From: Bisbaumannia salifodinae
Lineage (GTDB): Bacteria > Pseudomonadota > Gammaproteobacteria > Pseudomonadales > Halomonadaceae
Length of the DNA stretch: 64,000 nt
Assembly (NCBI RefSeq): GCF_039522585.1
Contig: NZ_BAAADR010000004.1
Strand: one strand, 5' to 3'
Positions 33,370 through 41,945 of this stretch are shown here, piece by piece. The position numbers and the translations under genes were made by a program. The notes below the pieces were generated by a model. It ran no database searches and was not told the origin of the DNA. It worked only from the letters and a program-made list of their open reading frames with translations. How positions within the stretch are numbered: position 1 is the first letter of the stretch; each line of letters opens with the position of its first letter.

Positions 33370-34749
33370 ATGAGTCGACTGGAACCGAGAGCGGTCAAGA
33401 CGCCGGCGGATGCCCGGCGCATCGTCGAGGCGCGTGGCCTGAGCCACGTCAAGGTCGGGATGTTCGATATCGACGGGGTGATGCTCGGCAAGTACATGCA
33501 CAAGGAGAAGTTCTTCCACGCCCTGGAGGCGGGCTTCGCCTTCTGCGACGTGGTGCTGGGCTGGGACAGCAAGGACGAACTCTACGACAACGTGAGCTTC
33601 ACCGGCTGGCACACCGGCTACCCGGATGCGCCGCTGCGGATCGTCCCGGAGAGCTGCCGGGGCGTGCCGGCGGAGGGCGAGATGCTGCTGTTCCTGGCCG
33701 AGTTCACCGGCCCCGCCGCCGAGCTCTGCCCCCGGGGGCTGCTGCGCCGGGTGCTGGAGCGGGCCCGGGGCCTGGGCTTCGAGGCCTTCGGCTCCCTGGA
33801 GTACGAGTTCTTCCTCTTCCAGGAGACCCCGGAGTCGGTGCGCGAGAAGGGCTTTCGCCACCTCAGGCCTTTCACCCCGGACATGATGGGCTACTCCATG
33901 CTGCGCAGCTCGGTGCATAGCGAGCTCTACCACGAGCTGCTGGGGCTCGCCGAGGCCATGGACTTCCCCATCGAGGGGCTGCATACCGAGACCGGCCCCG
34001 GGGTGCTGGAGGCGGCGATCGCCGTGGATGGCGCCCTGGCCGCCGCCGACAAGGGGGCCCTGTTCAAGACCTTCACCAAGGTGTGGGCCCAGCGCCGTGG
34101 CCTGATGGCCACCTTCATGGCCAAGTGGTCGCCGGACTATCCGGGCCAGAGCGGGCATATCCACCTGTCGCTGCGCCACGCCGACGGCGGTGCCTCGGCC
34201 TTCTTCGATGCCGACGCCCCCCACGGGATGAGCGCCATCCAGCGCCATTTCGTGGCCGGCCAGCAGGCGCTGATGCCGGAATTTCTGGCCATGTTCGCGC
34301 CCACCATCAACAGCTATACCCGGCTGATTCCCGGCTTCTGGGCCCCCACCGACGCCACCTGGGGGGTGGAGAACCGCACCACGGCGCTGCGGGTGATTCC
34401 CGGCGGCGACAAGTCCCAGCGGGTGGAGTACCGGCTGGGCAGCGCCGATGCCAACCCCTACCTGGCGCTCGCCGCGGCCATCGGCGCCGGCCTCTACGGC
34501 ATCGAACAGGGCCTGGAGCCGGACGAGGCGGTGCGCGGCAATGCCTACGAGCTCGAGCATCCCGCCCATCAGGCCCTGCCGCGCACCCTGTGGGAGGCGG
34601 CCCAGCGCCTCAAGGCCTCGGCGCCGGCCCGGGCGCTGTTCGGCGATGCCTTCGTCGAGCACTTCGCGGCGACCCGGGAGTGGGAGGAGCGGCAGTTCCG
34701 CCGCCATATCACCGATTGGGAGCTGGATCGCTATTTCGAGATTATTTAA
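33370..34749 (+). CDS. Glutamine-synthetase-like gamma-glutamyl-amine ligase (PuuA type)
   Basis: 459 residues. It would join an amine to the gamma-carboxyl of glutamate using ATP. GS features: LEYEFFLF (metal Glu), ETGPGVLEAAIAVDG, FMAKWSPDYPGQSGHIHLSL (ATP and metal His), and NRTTALRVIPGGDKSQRVEYR plus ADANPYLALAAAIGAGL, which match PuuA/GlnA3-type ligases rather than ammonia-using GlnA. The adenylylation Tyr loop is absent. The neighbours (aldehyde dehydrogenase, alcohol dehydrogenase, amidohydrolase-type GATase) support catabolic gamma-glutamylation. AGAGG precedes ATG 33370. Confidence 0.9.
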   Translation: MSRLEPRAVKTPADARRIVEARGLSHVKVGMFDIDGVMLGKYMHKEKFFHALEAGFAFCDVVLGWDSKDELYDNVSFTGWHTGYPDAPLRIVPESCRGVPAEGEMLLFLAEFTGPAAELCPRGLLRRVLERARGLGFEAFGSLEYEFFLFQETPESVREKGFRHLRPFTPDMMGYSMLRSSVHSELYHELLGLAEAMDFPIEGLHTETGPGVLEAAIAVDGALAAADKGALFKTFTKVWAQRRGLMATFMAKWSPDYPGQSGHIHLSLRHADGGASAFFDADAPHGMSAIQRHFVAGQQALMPEFLAMFAPTINSYTRLIPGFWAPTDATWGVENRTTALRVIPGGDKSQRVEYRLGSADANPYLALAAAIGAGLYGIEQGLEPDEAVRGNAYELEHPAHQALPRTLWEAAQRLKASAPARALFGDAFVEHFAATREWEERQFRRHITDWELDRYFEII

Positions 34750-34783
34750 GCGCCCCGGCATGGACGCGACTTCCCCAGTCGAC

Positions 34784-34812
34784 GTGGGAGCGCACTTTAG
34801 TGCGCGATGATC
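34784..34812. repeat. REP-like palindrome between the ligase and aldehyde dehydrogenase genes
   Basis: GTGGGAGCGCACTTTAGTGCG followed by CGAT contains the stem GCGCACT/AGTGCGC (34790-34805). The GTGGGAGCG head and pairing resemble the Pseudomonas REP consensus. It is the only copy seen in this window and lies inside an operon, where it may act as an mRNA-stabilising hairpin. Confidence 0.55.
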
Positions 34813-34836
34813 CATCGAAACGGACGAGGACAAGCG

Positions 34837-36222
34837 ATGACCCTGCAGACAACGATTTCCCCGGTGGATGGCTCGGTCTATGTGCAGCGCGAGCTGGCCG
34901 AGGGGGCCCGGGTCGAGGCGGCCCTCGACCGGGCGGTGGCCGCCCAGCGCGACTGGCGGGCCCTGAGCCTCGCCGAGCGCGGCCGCTACTGCGCCGCCAT
35001 GGTGGACGCCATGGTGGCGCGCCGCGATCTCCTGGCCGAGGAGCTGACCTGGCAGATGGGCCGCCCCATCGCCGTGGCCGGCGGCGAGATCGGCGGCTTC
35101 GAGGAGCGCGCCCGGACCATGATCGCCCTGGCCGAGTCGGCCCTGGCGCCCATCCGCCTGCCCGACAAGCCCGGCTTCACCCGCTATATCAGCCGCGAGC
35201 CCCTGGGGGTGTCGCTGATCATCGCGCCCTGGAACTTCCCCTTTATGACCGCGGTGAACGCCCTGGTGCCGGCGCTGATGGCGGGCAATGCGGTGATCCT
35301 CAAGCACTCCGCCCAGACGCCGCTATGTGCCGAGCGCCTGCAGCAGGCCTTCGACGAGGCCGGTCTGCCCGAAGGGGTCTTCCAGCACCTGCACCTGGCC
35401 CATGCCACCACCGAGGCGCTGATCCGCGATGCGCGCATCGCCCAGGTGGCCTTTACCGGCTCGGTGGCCGGCGGCGCCATGGTGGAGCGCAATGCCGCCG
35501 GGCGCTTTATCGCCACCGGCCTGGAGCTGGGCGGCAAGGATCCCGCCTACCTGCGCGGTGACGTGGACCTGGACAGCGCCGTGCCCCGGGTGATGGACGG
35601 CGCCTTCTTCAACTCGGGGCAGAGCTGCTGCGGCATCGAGCGCATCTATGTGCAGCGCCAGCGCCTCGATGACTTCCTGGAGCGGGCCCTGGCCTGGCTC
35701 GGCCAGCTGCGGCTCGGTAACCCCACCGACCCCGCCACCACCCTGGGGCCCCTGGTGCGGCCGGCGGCGGCGGACTTCGTGCGCGGCCAGGTGGAGGAGG
35801 CGGTGGCCGCCGGCGCCCGGGCCTGGATCGATCCCGGCGACTACCCGTTGTCGCGGCCGGGCAGCGCCTACCTGGCGCCCCAGTTGCTCACCGGGGTCGA
35901 TCACACGATGCGGGTGATGCGCGAGGAGAGCTTCGGCCCGGTGGTGGGGGTGATGGCGGTGGAGGACGACGAGGAGGCGATCCGGCTGATGAACGACAGC
36001 GACTTCGGCCTCACCGCGGCGCTCTTCACCCGCGACCTGGAGGCCGCCGCGGCCCTGGGGGCGCGGCTGGAGGCGGGCACGGTGTTCGCCAACCGCTGCG
36101 ACTACCTGGATCCCGAGCTGGCCTGGACCGGGGTCAAGCGCTCGGGGCGCGGCTGTAGCCTCTCCCGGGTCGGCTACGAGACCCTGACCCGGCCCAAGTC
36201 CTTCCATCTGAAACATGCCTGA
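34837..36222 (+). CDS. NAD(P)-dependent aldehyde dehydrogenase (PuuC-like role)
   Basis: 461 residues from ATG 34837 (GAGGA nine bases upstream); the listed longer frame begins inside the REP. Motifs: IIAPWNFPFMTAVNALVPALMAGN, the general base Glu in LELGGKDPAY, and the nucleophile Cys in FNSGQSCCGIERIYV. Expected to oxidise the gamma-glutamylated amino-aldehyde to the acid. It follows the ligase and precedes an alcohol dehydrogenase, which would supply its aldehyde. Confidence 0.92.
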   Translation: MTLQTTISPVDGSVYVQRELAEGARVEAALDRAVAAQRDWRALSLAERGRYCAAMVDAMVARRDLLAEELTWQMGRPIAVAGGEIGGFEERARTMIALAESALAPIRLPDKPGFTRYISREPLGVSLIIAPWNFPFMTAVNALVPALMAGNAVILKHSAQTPLCAERLQQAFDEAGLPEGVFQHLHLAHATTEALIRDARIAQVAFTGSVAGGAMVERNAAGRFIATGLELGGKDPAYLRGDVDLDSAVPRVMDGAFFNSGQSCCGIERIYVQRQRLDDFLERALAWLGQLRLGNPTDPATTLGPLVRPAAADFVRGQVEEAVAAGARAWIDPGDYPLSRPGSAYLAPQLLTGVDHTMRVMREESFGPVVGVMAVEDDEEAIRLMNDSDFGLTAALFTRDLEAAAALGARLEAGTVFANRCDYLDPELAWTGVKRSGRGCSLSRVGYETLTRPKSFHLKHA

Positions 36223-36264
36223 CGCCCTAAGCTTGAAGGGGAAAGCGGGAGAAGCGAGGTCGCT

Positions 36265-37449
36265 ATGAGCCAACACGAGATGAGTCGCTTTACCACCAGC
36301 TGGAATTATCCGGCGCGGATCCTCACCGGCGCCGGACGCATCCGCGAGCTGCCCCAGGCCTGCCGGGCCCTGGGCATGGCGGCGCCGCTGCTGATCACCG
36401 ACCCGGGCCTGGAGCAACTGCCCATGGTCCACGATGCCCTGGCCGCCTGCCGTGGCGCCGGGCTGGGCGTCGCCCTCTTCAGCGTCATCAAGGGCAACCC
36501 CACCGGCAAGAATGTGCTGGACGGGGTGGCCGCCTTCCGCGACGGGGGCCACGACGGGGTGATCGCCTTCGGCGGCGGCTCGGCCCTGGACGCCGCCAAG
36601 GCGGTGGCGCTGATGGCGGGGCAGCGGGAGGGGCTGTCGCTATGGTCCCTGGAGGACGTGGGCGACAACTGGCGCCAGGCGGACGCCGCGGCCATTGCCC
36701 CGGTGGTGGCGATTCCCACCACCGCGGGCACCGGCTCCGAGGTGGGCCGCGCCTCGGTGATCACCGACGAGCAGGCCCATGTGAAGCGCATTATCTTCCA
36801 CCCCGGCATGGTGCCGGCCACGGTGATCCTCGATCCCGAACTCACCACCGGCCTGCCGCCGTCGATCACCGCCGCCACCGGCATGGACGCCCTGTCCCAC
36901 TGCCTGGAGGCCTGGTGTTCCCCCAACTACCACCCCATGGCGGAGGGCATCGCCGTGGAGGGCATGCGCCGCATCCGCGACCACCTGCTCCATGCCTATG
37001 CCGATGGCGGCGACCTGGAGGCGCGTATGAACATGCTGGTGGCCTCGATGATGGGGGCCACCGCCTTCCAGCGCGGCCTGGGGGCCATGCATGCCCTGGC
37101 CCACCCCCTGGGGGCCCTCTACGATGCCCATCATGGCACCCTCAATGCGGTGCTGATGCCCTATGTGCTGCGTGCCAACGAGCGGGCCATCGGCGAGCCC
37201 ATGGTGCGCCTGGGGCGCTACCTGGACCTGCGCCAGCCGGGCACGGCGGCGGTGATCGACTGGGTGCTGGAGCTGCGCGAGCGGCTGAAGATTCCGCCGA
37301 CCCTGGCGGCCCTGGGCATCGATGCCCGCCAGGCCGACAAGGTGGCCCAGATGGCGGTGGCGGACCCCTCCGCGGCCAGCAACCCCATCGCCCACGACGC
37401 CGAGGCCTATCGGGCCGTCTTCGTGGCGGCGGTGGAGGGCAGTCTCTAG
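36265..37449 (+). CDS. Iron-containing (group III) alcohol dehydrogenase
   Basis: 394 residues. NAD-binding GGGSALDAAK near 110, TTAGTGSEVGRASVI, and metal ligands in GMDALSHCLEAW and GAMHALAHPLGALYDAHHG (Asp and three His). Group III dehydrogenases interconvert primary alcohols and aldehydes. Placed directly after the aldehyde dehydrogenase, it probably makes that enzyme's substrate from a hydroxyl-bearing gamma-glutamyl amide. This is the piece that differs from the Puu pathway, which uses a flavin amine oxidase. Reduction of a toxic aldehyde is the alternative role. Confidence 0.92.
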   Translation: MSQHEMSRFTTSWNYPARILTGAGRIRELPQACRALGMAAPLLITDPGLEQLPMVHDALAACRGAGLGVALFSVIKGNPTGKNVLDGVAAFRDGGHDGVIAFGGGSALDAAKAVALMAGQREGLSLWSLEDVGDNWRQADAAAIAPVVAIPTTAGTGSEVGRASVITDEQAHVKRIIFHPGMVPATVILDPELTTGLPPSITAATGMDALSHCLEAWCSPNYHPMAEGIAVEGMRRIRDHLLHAYADGGDLEARMNMLVASMMGATAFQRGLGAMHALAHPLGALYDAHHGTLNAVLMPYVLRANERAIGEPMVRLGRYLDLRQPGTAAVIDWVLELRERLKIPPTLAALGIDARQADKVAQMAVADPSAASNPIAHDAEAYRAVFVAAVEGSL

Positions 37450-37491
37450 AAGGATCCGATGGCCTCGCTCCGGAACGAGAAGGAGGGCAGG

Positions 37492-38229
37492 ATGGCGTTA
37501 CATATTGGACTGCTGCAATGCGATGACGTGGCGCCGGAGCTGCGTGCCACCCATGGCAACTACCCGGCGATGTTCGAGGCGCTCCTCACGGGCGTCGAGC
37601 CCGACCTGGAGTTTTGCGTCTGGCGCTGCCTGGACGGCGAGATTCCCGAGGAGGTCGAGGCAGTGGACGCCTGGCTGACCACCGGCTCCAAGTTCGGCGT
37701 CAACGACGGCCTGGCCTGGGTCGACGACCTGGCGGCCTTCGTGCGCGAGCTATGGCGGGCCGGCAAGCCCCTGGTGGGCATCTGCTTCGGCCACCAGCTG
37801 ATCGCCAAGGCCCTGGGCGGTGCGGTGGAGAAGAGCGCCAAGGGCTGGGGTGTCGGCGTCTCCTTCAATCGCCTGGACGAGCGGGCCGAGTGGATGACGC
37901 CCTGGCAGCCCGAGCTGAACCTGGTGGTCAGCCACCAGGACCAGGTGGTGCGCCTGCCCCCCGATACCCGGGTGCTGGGGGGCAGCGACTTCTGCCCCTG
38001 TTACCTGATGCAGGTCGGCGAGCACTTCCTCGGCGTGCAGGGCCACCCGGAGTTCGCCAAGCCCTACTCCCGGGACCTGATGGCCCTGCGCCGCGACCTG
38101 GTGGGCGAGGCGCGGGTCAACGAGGGGCAGGCCTCCCTCAATGCCCCGGTGCACGACGCCCTGATGGCCCGCTGGATCCTCAACTTTATGCGTCGGGGCG
38201 TCGAGCGCCGAGAGGCTGGGGCGCGTTGA
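37492..38229 (+). CDS. Class I glutamine amidotransferase-like hydrolase (PuuD-like role)
   Basis: 245 residues from ATG 37492 (GGAGGG upstream). The triad is visible: Cys in GKPLVGICFGHQL, and His-x-Glu in LGVQGHPEF. As a free-standing GATase domain at the end of a glutamylation operon, it most likely releases glutamate from the gamma-glutamyl product, as PuuD (a different peptidase C26 protein) does. It ends the cluster; the accessory region with an IS follows directly. Other stand-alone GATase proteins of this type are uncharacterised, so function is inferred from context. Confidence 0.85.
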   Translation: MALHIGLLQCDDVAPELRATHGNYPAMFEALLTGVEPDLEFCVWRCLDGEIPEEVEAVDAWLTTGSKFGVNDGLAWVDDLAAFVRELWRAGKPLVGICFGHQLIAKALGGAVEKSAKGWGVGVSFNRLDERAEWMTPWQPELNLVVSHQDQVVRLPPDTRVLGGSDFCPCYLMQVGEHFLGVQGHPEFAKPYSRDLMALRRDLVGEARVNEGQASLNAPVHDALMARWILNFMRRGVERREAGAR

Positions 38230-38309
38230 GGGGCCCTCTGTAACTTCCGAAACCTTCGTTAACCCGTTAGAAACAAAAGGTCGGGTCATTTCGGGTATCC
38301 GGATTAACT

Positions 38310-38340
38310 GGTTGAAGGGGCCCTCAAGCCCTTTCAAACC
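38310..38340. terminator. Hairpin between the amine cluster and the transposase gene
   Basis: GGTTGAAGGG pairs with CCCTTTCAAACC with two bulges, immediately past the transposase stop at 38342. The same GGGGCCCTC occurs at 38230 and 38317 and may mark an element end. Confidence 0.4.
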
Positions 38341-38341
38341 C

Positions 38342-39643
38342 TTAATCCTCCCAGAAGGTTGATAGATCGACGCCGAAGTTCTTCTCTGGCTCGGGGAGCC
38401 CCATGCTGTAGGTCATAGTGGCCTTGCCTAGGAACGGGGATTCCTTGGTCTGCGGCGACTTCTTCTTGTGCTTGGTGGTGTAGAGCATCCGGGCCCGCAT
38501 CACCTCGAACGAATAACCCCGGCCATCGCGGTTCTTATCCTTGGCCAGCCGGTTGATCGACTCCGTGAAGGCGTTGGTGATCGGGATGTCAGTCTCGAAG
38601 TAGGTCAGCATCTCCTCACGCCAGCCGCTGACGGCGCTGACGAGATCCTTCCAGACCTCCTTCTGCCCCTGCGGGATATCGTCAATCCAGCGAGCTAACG
38701 CCTTCTCGGCATCACGACGAGTGGTGCAGTCCCAGATGTGGTAGAACCGCTCCTTGTGTTCGTAGGCCGCAAGGAGCCGAGGGAAGGCCCCTGTCCATGT
38801 CTCCATGATGAGCCGCTCGCGATCTGAAACGTCGTGAGCACGCTTCAGCAGGATCTTCCGGTCACCCTTGAGAGTTCGGCGCTGGTTGGCTGTCAGCTCT
38901 TTCCTGAGGCCCTTGCGGACCTTATCCAGCGCCTCGTTGGCCATGCGCACGACGTGGAACTTATCGACCACGATACGGGCCTGTGGCAGCACCACCTTGA
39001 CGGCAGCCCGGTAGGGCTTCCACATGTCCATGCTGACGATCTCGACCTGGTGGCGGTCGGCCATGTTCATAAGGCGCCTCGTCACCGCGTCCTGCTGGCG
39101 ACCGGGCAGCAGGTCCAGTAGGGTACGCTCCTCCAGATTGGTCAGGATGCAGCGGTAGCGGCGGTTCAGGTAAAGCTCGTCGATGCCCAGGCAACGAGGC
39201 GTCTCGAAACGATGCCAGCGGCTCAGGAACTCGGCCTTCTTCCTGAATATCTCGCGAACGGTCTTTTCGTCGAGCCCCGTGGTGTCGGCCACGTAGGCAT
39301 AGGGGTGATTGAAGGCCTCTTTCTCGACGTGGCTGTACAGCCGCCGAGTCATGCGATGGTCATCCACCATTTCCGGGAGCGCGGGGCGGAACGTCTTGCC
39401 GCAAGCCCGGCACGTGTAGCGGCGCCGCACTACCCAGAGGGTTACCCGCATGCCATGGATAGGGAGGTCTCGATAGGCGACATCGCGCTTACCGAAGCGA
39501 ACGAACTCACTCTCAACGCCACATTCCTCGCAGGCGATTGGATGAGGTGCGTCTACCTGAAAGTGGATGTCATGCTCTTCCGACTTAACGCCAAGAACTT
39601 GATATTCCGGCAAGTGCAGAATGTTATCGGGCAAGTTGGTCAT
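38342..39643 (-). CDS. ISL3-family transposase
   Basis: 433 residues, full family length. The N-terminal zinc-finger pairs CEECG and CRACGKTF, and the ISL3 catalytic domain with LGIDELYL, VSMDMWKPYRAAV, ARIVVDKFHVVRMANEALDKVRKG and a C-terminal TNAFTESINRLAK with the last catalytic Glu, are all present, so the protein looks intact. ATG 39643 is followed by a normal frame to a TAA. It is likely active or recently active. It overlaps the end of a truncated HhH gene at its 5' side. Confidence 0.95.
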   Translation of the reverse strand: MTNLPDNILHLPEYQVLGVKSEEHDIHFQVDAPHPIACEECGVESEFVRFGKRDVAYRDLPIHGMRVTLWVVRRRYTCRACGKTFRPALPEMVDDHRMTRRLYSHVEKEAFNHPYAYVADTTGLDEKTVREIFRKKAEFLSRWHRFETPRCLGIDELYLNRRYRCILTNLEERTLLDLLPGRQQDAVTRRLMNMADRHQVEIVSMDMWKPYRAAVKVVLPQARIVVDKFHVVRMANEALDKVRKGLRKELTANQRRTLKGDRKILLKRAHDVSDRERLIMETWTGAFPRLLAAYEHKERFYHIWDCTTRRDAEKALARWIDDIPQGQKEVWKDLVSAVSGWREEMLTYFETDIPITNAFTESINRLAKDKNRDGRGYSFEVMRARMLYTTKHKKKSPQTKESPFLGKATMTYSMGLPEPEKNFGVDLSTFWED

Positions 39644-39890
39644 GCGTCCCTTCGGTACTTTGTTCGATAGCGCTGCATGGGAACTGGGCCGCCCTGTTTA
39701 AGCGCTCGGTAGGCAATCTGATATTCGCGTCTACGATCAGCATCCCTGCCATCGGCTCGCTTAGTCCCTGGCGGCAACTTGTGATGGTCTCCAGGGCCTT
39801 GCTCAGTGATGCCTCAAAGCGTTTGACTACCGTAGGCCCGACGCCTTTCACCTCCAGCAGGGCGGCTTTTTCTGATTCACTGAATGCCAT
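39624..39890 (-). pseudogene. Truncated helix-hairpin-helix protein gene
   Basis: The frame starting at ATG 39890 reads MAFSESEKAALLEVKGVGPT, then VVKRFE, a typical start of small HhH proteins that continue for ~50-60 more conserved residues. After RFE the similarity is lost; the frame runs on for ~60 unrelated residues and crosses the transposase start by 20 bases. It seems the HhH gene was cut by the IS or by earlier rearrangement. Its start overlaps the preceding small membrane protein gene by 14 bases. Confidence 0.6.
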
Positions 39891-40008
39891 ATTGGGGCTC
39901 CCTACGCCGCATAACGCCTGTGACGTTGCGATGTGGGCGTTTCCGTCGCTTTGACCGCAGGTACGCGATGATGGCGACAGCGAGTACCAGATAGAAAAGA
40001 AACTCCAT
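39877..40008 (-). CDS. Small single-pass membrane protein (43 residues)
   Basis: MEFLFYLVLAVAIIAYLRSK followed by a strongly basic tail (RRKRPHRN and MRRREPQ). One N-terminal transmembrane helix, cytoplasmic positive tail. ATG 40008 has AAGGA six bases upstream, and the gene overlaps the HhH start, which suggests real translation coupling. No homologue recognised. Confidence 0.5.
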   Translation of the reverse strand: MEFLFYLVLAVAIIAYLRSKRRKRPHRNVTGVMRRREPQYGIQ

Positions 40009-40086
40009 GGCATCCTTGCTCTGTGCTGACCGCAATGCAGCCCCTTCCCCTTGGGCGCCATTCCCTTGCCAGGCCCTTTCGGCCAT

Positions 40087-40226
40087 TTAGAGGGTGTTTA
40101 CAAACTACTGCGTTAGGCCATGCCGCGTTGAAATCAGTCTCAGAGTGCTCATTAACAAGCTCGTGAACTCCGCTTTTCGGCTGATTTCGCCATGCCTGGC
40201 CGTCGCTCGCCAGATGGAGCAGCCGT
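40087..40226. other. Non-coding gap with possible mobile-element relic
   Basis: Between the small membrane gene and the LysE gene. The reverse strand has a short open stretch (VERLLHLASDGQAWRNQP) that ends near GTTTGTAAACACCCTCT. This looks like an old insertion-sequence end, but I cannot assign it to a family. Confidence 0.25.
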
Positions 40227-40886
40227 TCAACCACTGGCCAGCAACTTGACCCCAAGTCCCGACAGGCAGATACCGACGACTCTCTCGATCCATCTCCTGG
40301 TCCTGCGGATACGTGCTTGGATGATCGGTAAGGTGAGGAAGGCGGCCACCACGGAGAACCAGGCCATGTGACAGGCAATGACATAGAGACCATAACCAAG
40401 CTCGGCTCCGAGCGTCGTTCGTGGCGAGACAACTTGACTGAACAAGGAAACGATGAACAGCATGGTCTTGGGATTGAGGGCGTTACAGGCAAAGCCCATC
40501 CAGAATGCGGAACCACCATCGGCCTGCTTCGCCGATGCAGGTTCCCCGCCGTCACTCGCGCTCTCGTTGGCGTACCCCAACATACGAGCCTTGATATCGG
40601 GCCAGAACGCTGAAATGCCCAACCAAATCAAGTAACTGGCCCCCAGATAGCGCAGCGTCGTCAGAAGCCAAGCCTCCCCAGCGAACACCACGCCCAACCC
40701 GAACAGGGTATAAGTCAGGTGGACAGAAACGCCGCAGCCAATGCCGATCGCGCACCATACGCCGGCGCGTCGCCCACGTATCACCGCGATGCGCGTGACC
40801 ATGGCAAAATCGGGTCCTGGACTGAGAACGGCCAGACAGGTGATCACAGCGACGGCAAGAATCTCGGTCTGGGCAATGTTGAACAT
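40227..40886 (-). CDS. LysE/RhtB-family amino acid exporter
   Basis: 219 residues from ATG 40886 with GGGAGGAG upstream. Six membrane segments; the LysE signature LAVLSPGPDFAMVTRIAVIRGRRAG is near 18-42, and FACNALNPKTMLFIVSLFSQV lies near 138. It exports an amino acid or derivative. A LysR gene starts 33 bp away in the opposite direction, the arrangement of the classic LysE/LysG pair. Base composition is slightly less GC-rich than the core genes around the window. Confidence 0.9.
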   Translation of the reverse strand: MFNIAQTEILAVAVITCLAVLSPGPDFAMVTRIAVIRGRRAGVWCAIGIGCGVSVHLTYTLFGLGVVFAGEAWLLTTLRYLGASYLIWLGISAFWPDIKARMLGYANESASDGGEPASAKQADGGSAFWMGFACNALNPKTMLFIVSLFSQVVSPRTTLGAELGYGLYVIACHMAWFSVVAAFLTLPIIQARIRRTRRWIERVVGICLSGLGVKLLASG

Positions 40887-40918
40887 GTCTCCTCCCTTGC
40901 ATTGTCTTCGGGACAAGT

Positions 40919-41896
40919 ATGAAATCGACCAGGCATGCGGAAAATCGAAAATTACTCGGACATGTTGTGAGCGATCTTCACAGAAAGAGACACCTGCCTC
41001 CACTGGCTCCACTACCAGCCTTCGAAGCGGCTGCCCGTCATCAGAGCTTCTCTCGCGCCGCCGAAGAGCTGCACCTGACCCATGGGGCGATTAGCCGAGC
41101 CGTTGCCCAACTCGAGCGACGACTGGGGGTCCAGCTCTTCGTCCGCCGCCACCGCAGGGTATACCTGACCCTGGCGGGAGAACGGCTGCAACGGGTCGCG
41201 GGTGAGATGCTCGATCGCCTGGACGAGGCGGCCGAAGCACTGCGCCGGCATGAGGGTAGTTCCCCCATCCTGACCATCTCCTGCGAACCCAGCCTGGGAA
41301 TGCGTTGGCTCATGCCCCGACTGGGAACATTTCGCACACTGAACCCCGATCTCAATATCGACCTGCGGCTGGCAGGAGGCCCGATCGACTTGCTCGCGGA
41401 CGGATGTGACGCCGCGATTCGCCACACCAACTTCGTCTTGCCTGAAGACGACGTCGTCACCCGACTATGGGCCGAGTTCGCCGGGCCGGTTTGCGCCCCC
41501 GACTGCTGGGAAACGGTCATTGGCCGCGACCTTTCTCGGGCGAGATGGCTGCACAGCCGCACTCGGCCAGAGGCATGGCGAGAGTGGCAGCGGGAAAGCG
41601 GCTATCGCGGCTCGCCAACCAGCGAGCAATTCTTCGATCACTTCTTCTTCGCCTTGCAGGCGGCCGTCGACCGCCTAGGGACCGCGATCGGCCCGCTACC
41701 ACTGGTCAACGATGACCTGCAGGCAGGAAGACTCATCGCGCCCCTAGGCATGGTGGCAACGGGGTATGATTACGTGCTGCTCACCAAGGACTCGCCCGAC
41801 ACGGATCCCCGCATCGCACGCTTCTCCAACTGGCTGATGCAGCAGGCGAAGGATCTCTCGACGGGGGCAGGCCGGCTCCCTTCCGATCCTCCTTGA
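40919..41896 (+). CDS. LysR-family regulator divergent from LysE-type exporter (GcvA-like)
   Basis: 325 residues if ATG 40919 is used. The HTH begins only at residue ~26 (LPPLAPLPAFEAAARHQSFSRAAEELHLTHGAISRAVAQLERRLG, given here in sections of the family pattern), so the GTG at 40967 (VSDLHRKRH) is an equally good start; neither has a strong ribosome site. The effector domain with LNIDLRLAGGPIDLLADGCDAAIRH is typical of GcvA-type LysR proteins. It probably controls the exporter gene and itself from the 32-bp shared gap and the start of its own gene. Confidence 0.87.
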   Translation: MKSTRHAENRKLLGHVVSDLHRKRHLPPLAPLPAFEAAARHQSFSRAAEELHLTHGAISRAVAQLERRLGVQLFVRRHRRVYLTLAGERLQRVAGEMLDRLDEAAEALRRHEGSSPILTISCEPSLGMRWLMPRLGTFRTLNPDLNIDLRLAGGPIDLLADGCDAAIRHTNFVLPEDDVVTRLWAEFAGPVCAPDCWETVIGRDLSRARWLHSRTRPEAWREWQRESGYRGSPTSEQFFDHFFFALQAAVDRLGTAIGPLPLVNDDLQAGRLIAPLGMVATGYDYVLLTKDSPDTDPRIARFSNWLMQQAKDLSTGAGRLPSDPP

Positions 41897-41945
41897 CGGA
41901 GCCTTCTCGACCACTGCTACAGCCCCGAGTTGACCTTCGGTGTGC

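Larger units (their letters stand above)
38235..39720 (-). mobile_element. ISL3-family insertion sequence (ends approximate)
   Basis: The transposase gene with ~110 bp on its 3' side and less than 100 bp on its 5' side fits an ISL3 element of about 1.4-1.5 kb. I could not find convincing terminal inverted repeats or a target duplication by eye, so both ends are estimates. The 3' flank carries GGTCGGGTCATTTCGGGTATC, a motif recurring at 42,170-42,220. Confidence 0.6.

Noticed and set aside
33352..35307. 651-residue reverse frame opposite the ligase and aldehyde dehydrogenase
   Set aside because: Shadow frame with no family pattern; the + strand genes have complete catalytic motifs.
38342..39643. 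Terminal inverted repeats of the ISL3 element
   Set aside because: Several GC-rich candidates (GGGGCCCTC on one side, GGGCGGCCC on the other) were compared, but none pair over more than a few bases, so no exact ends are claimed.
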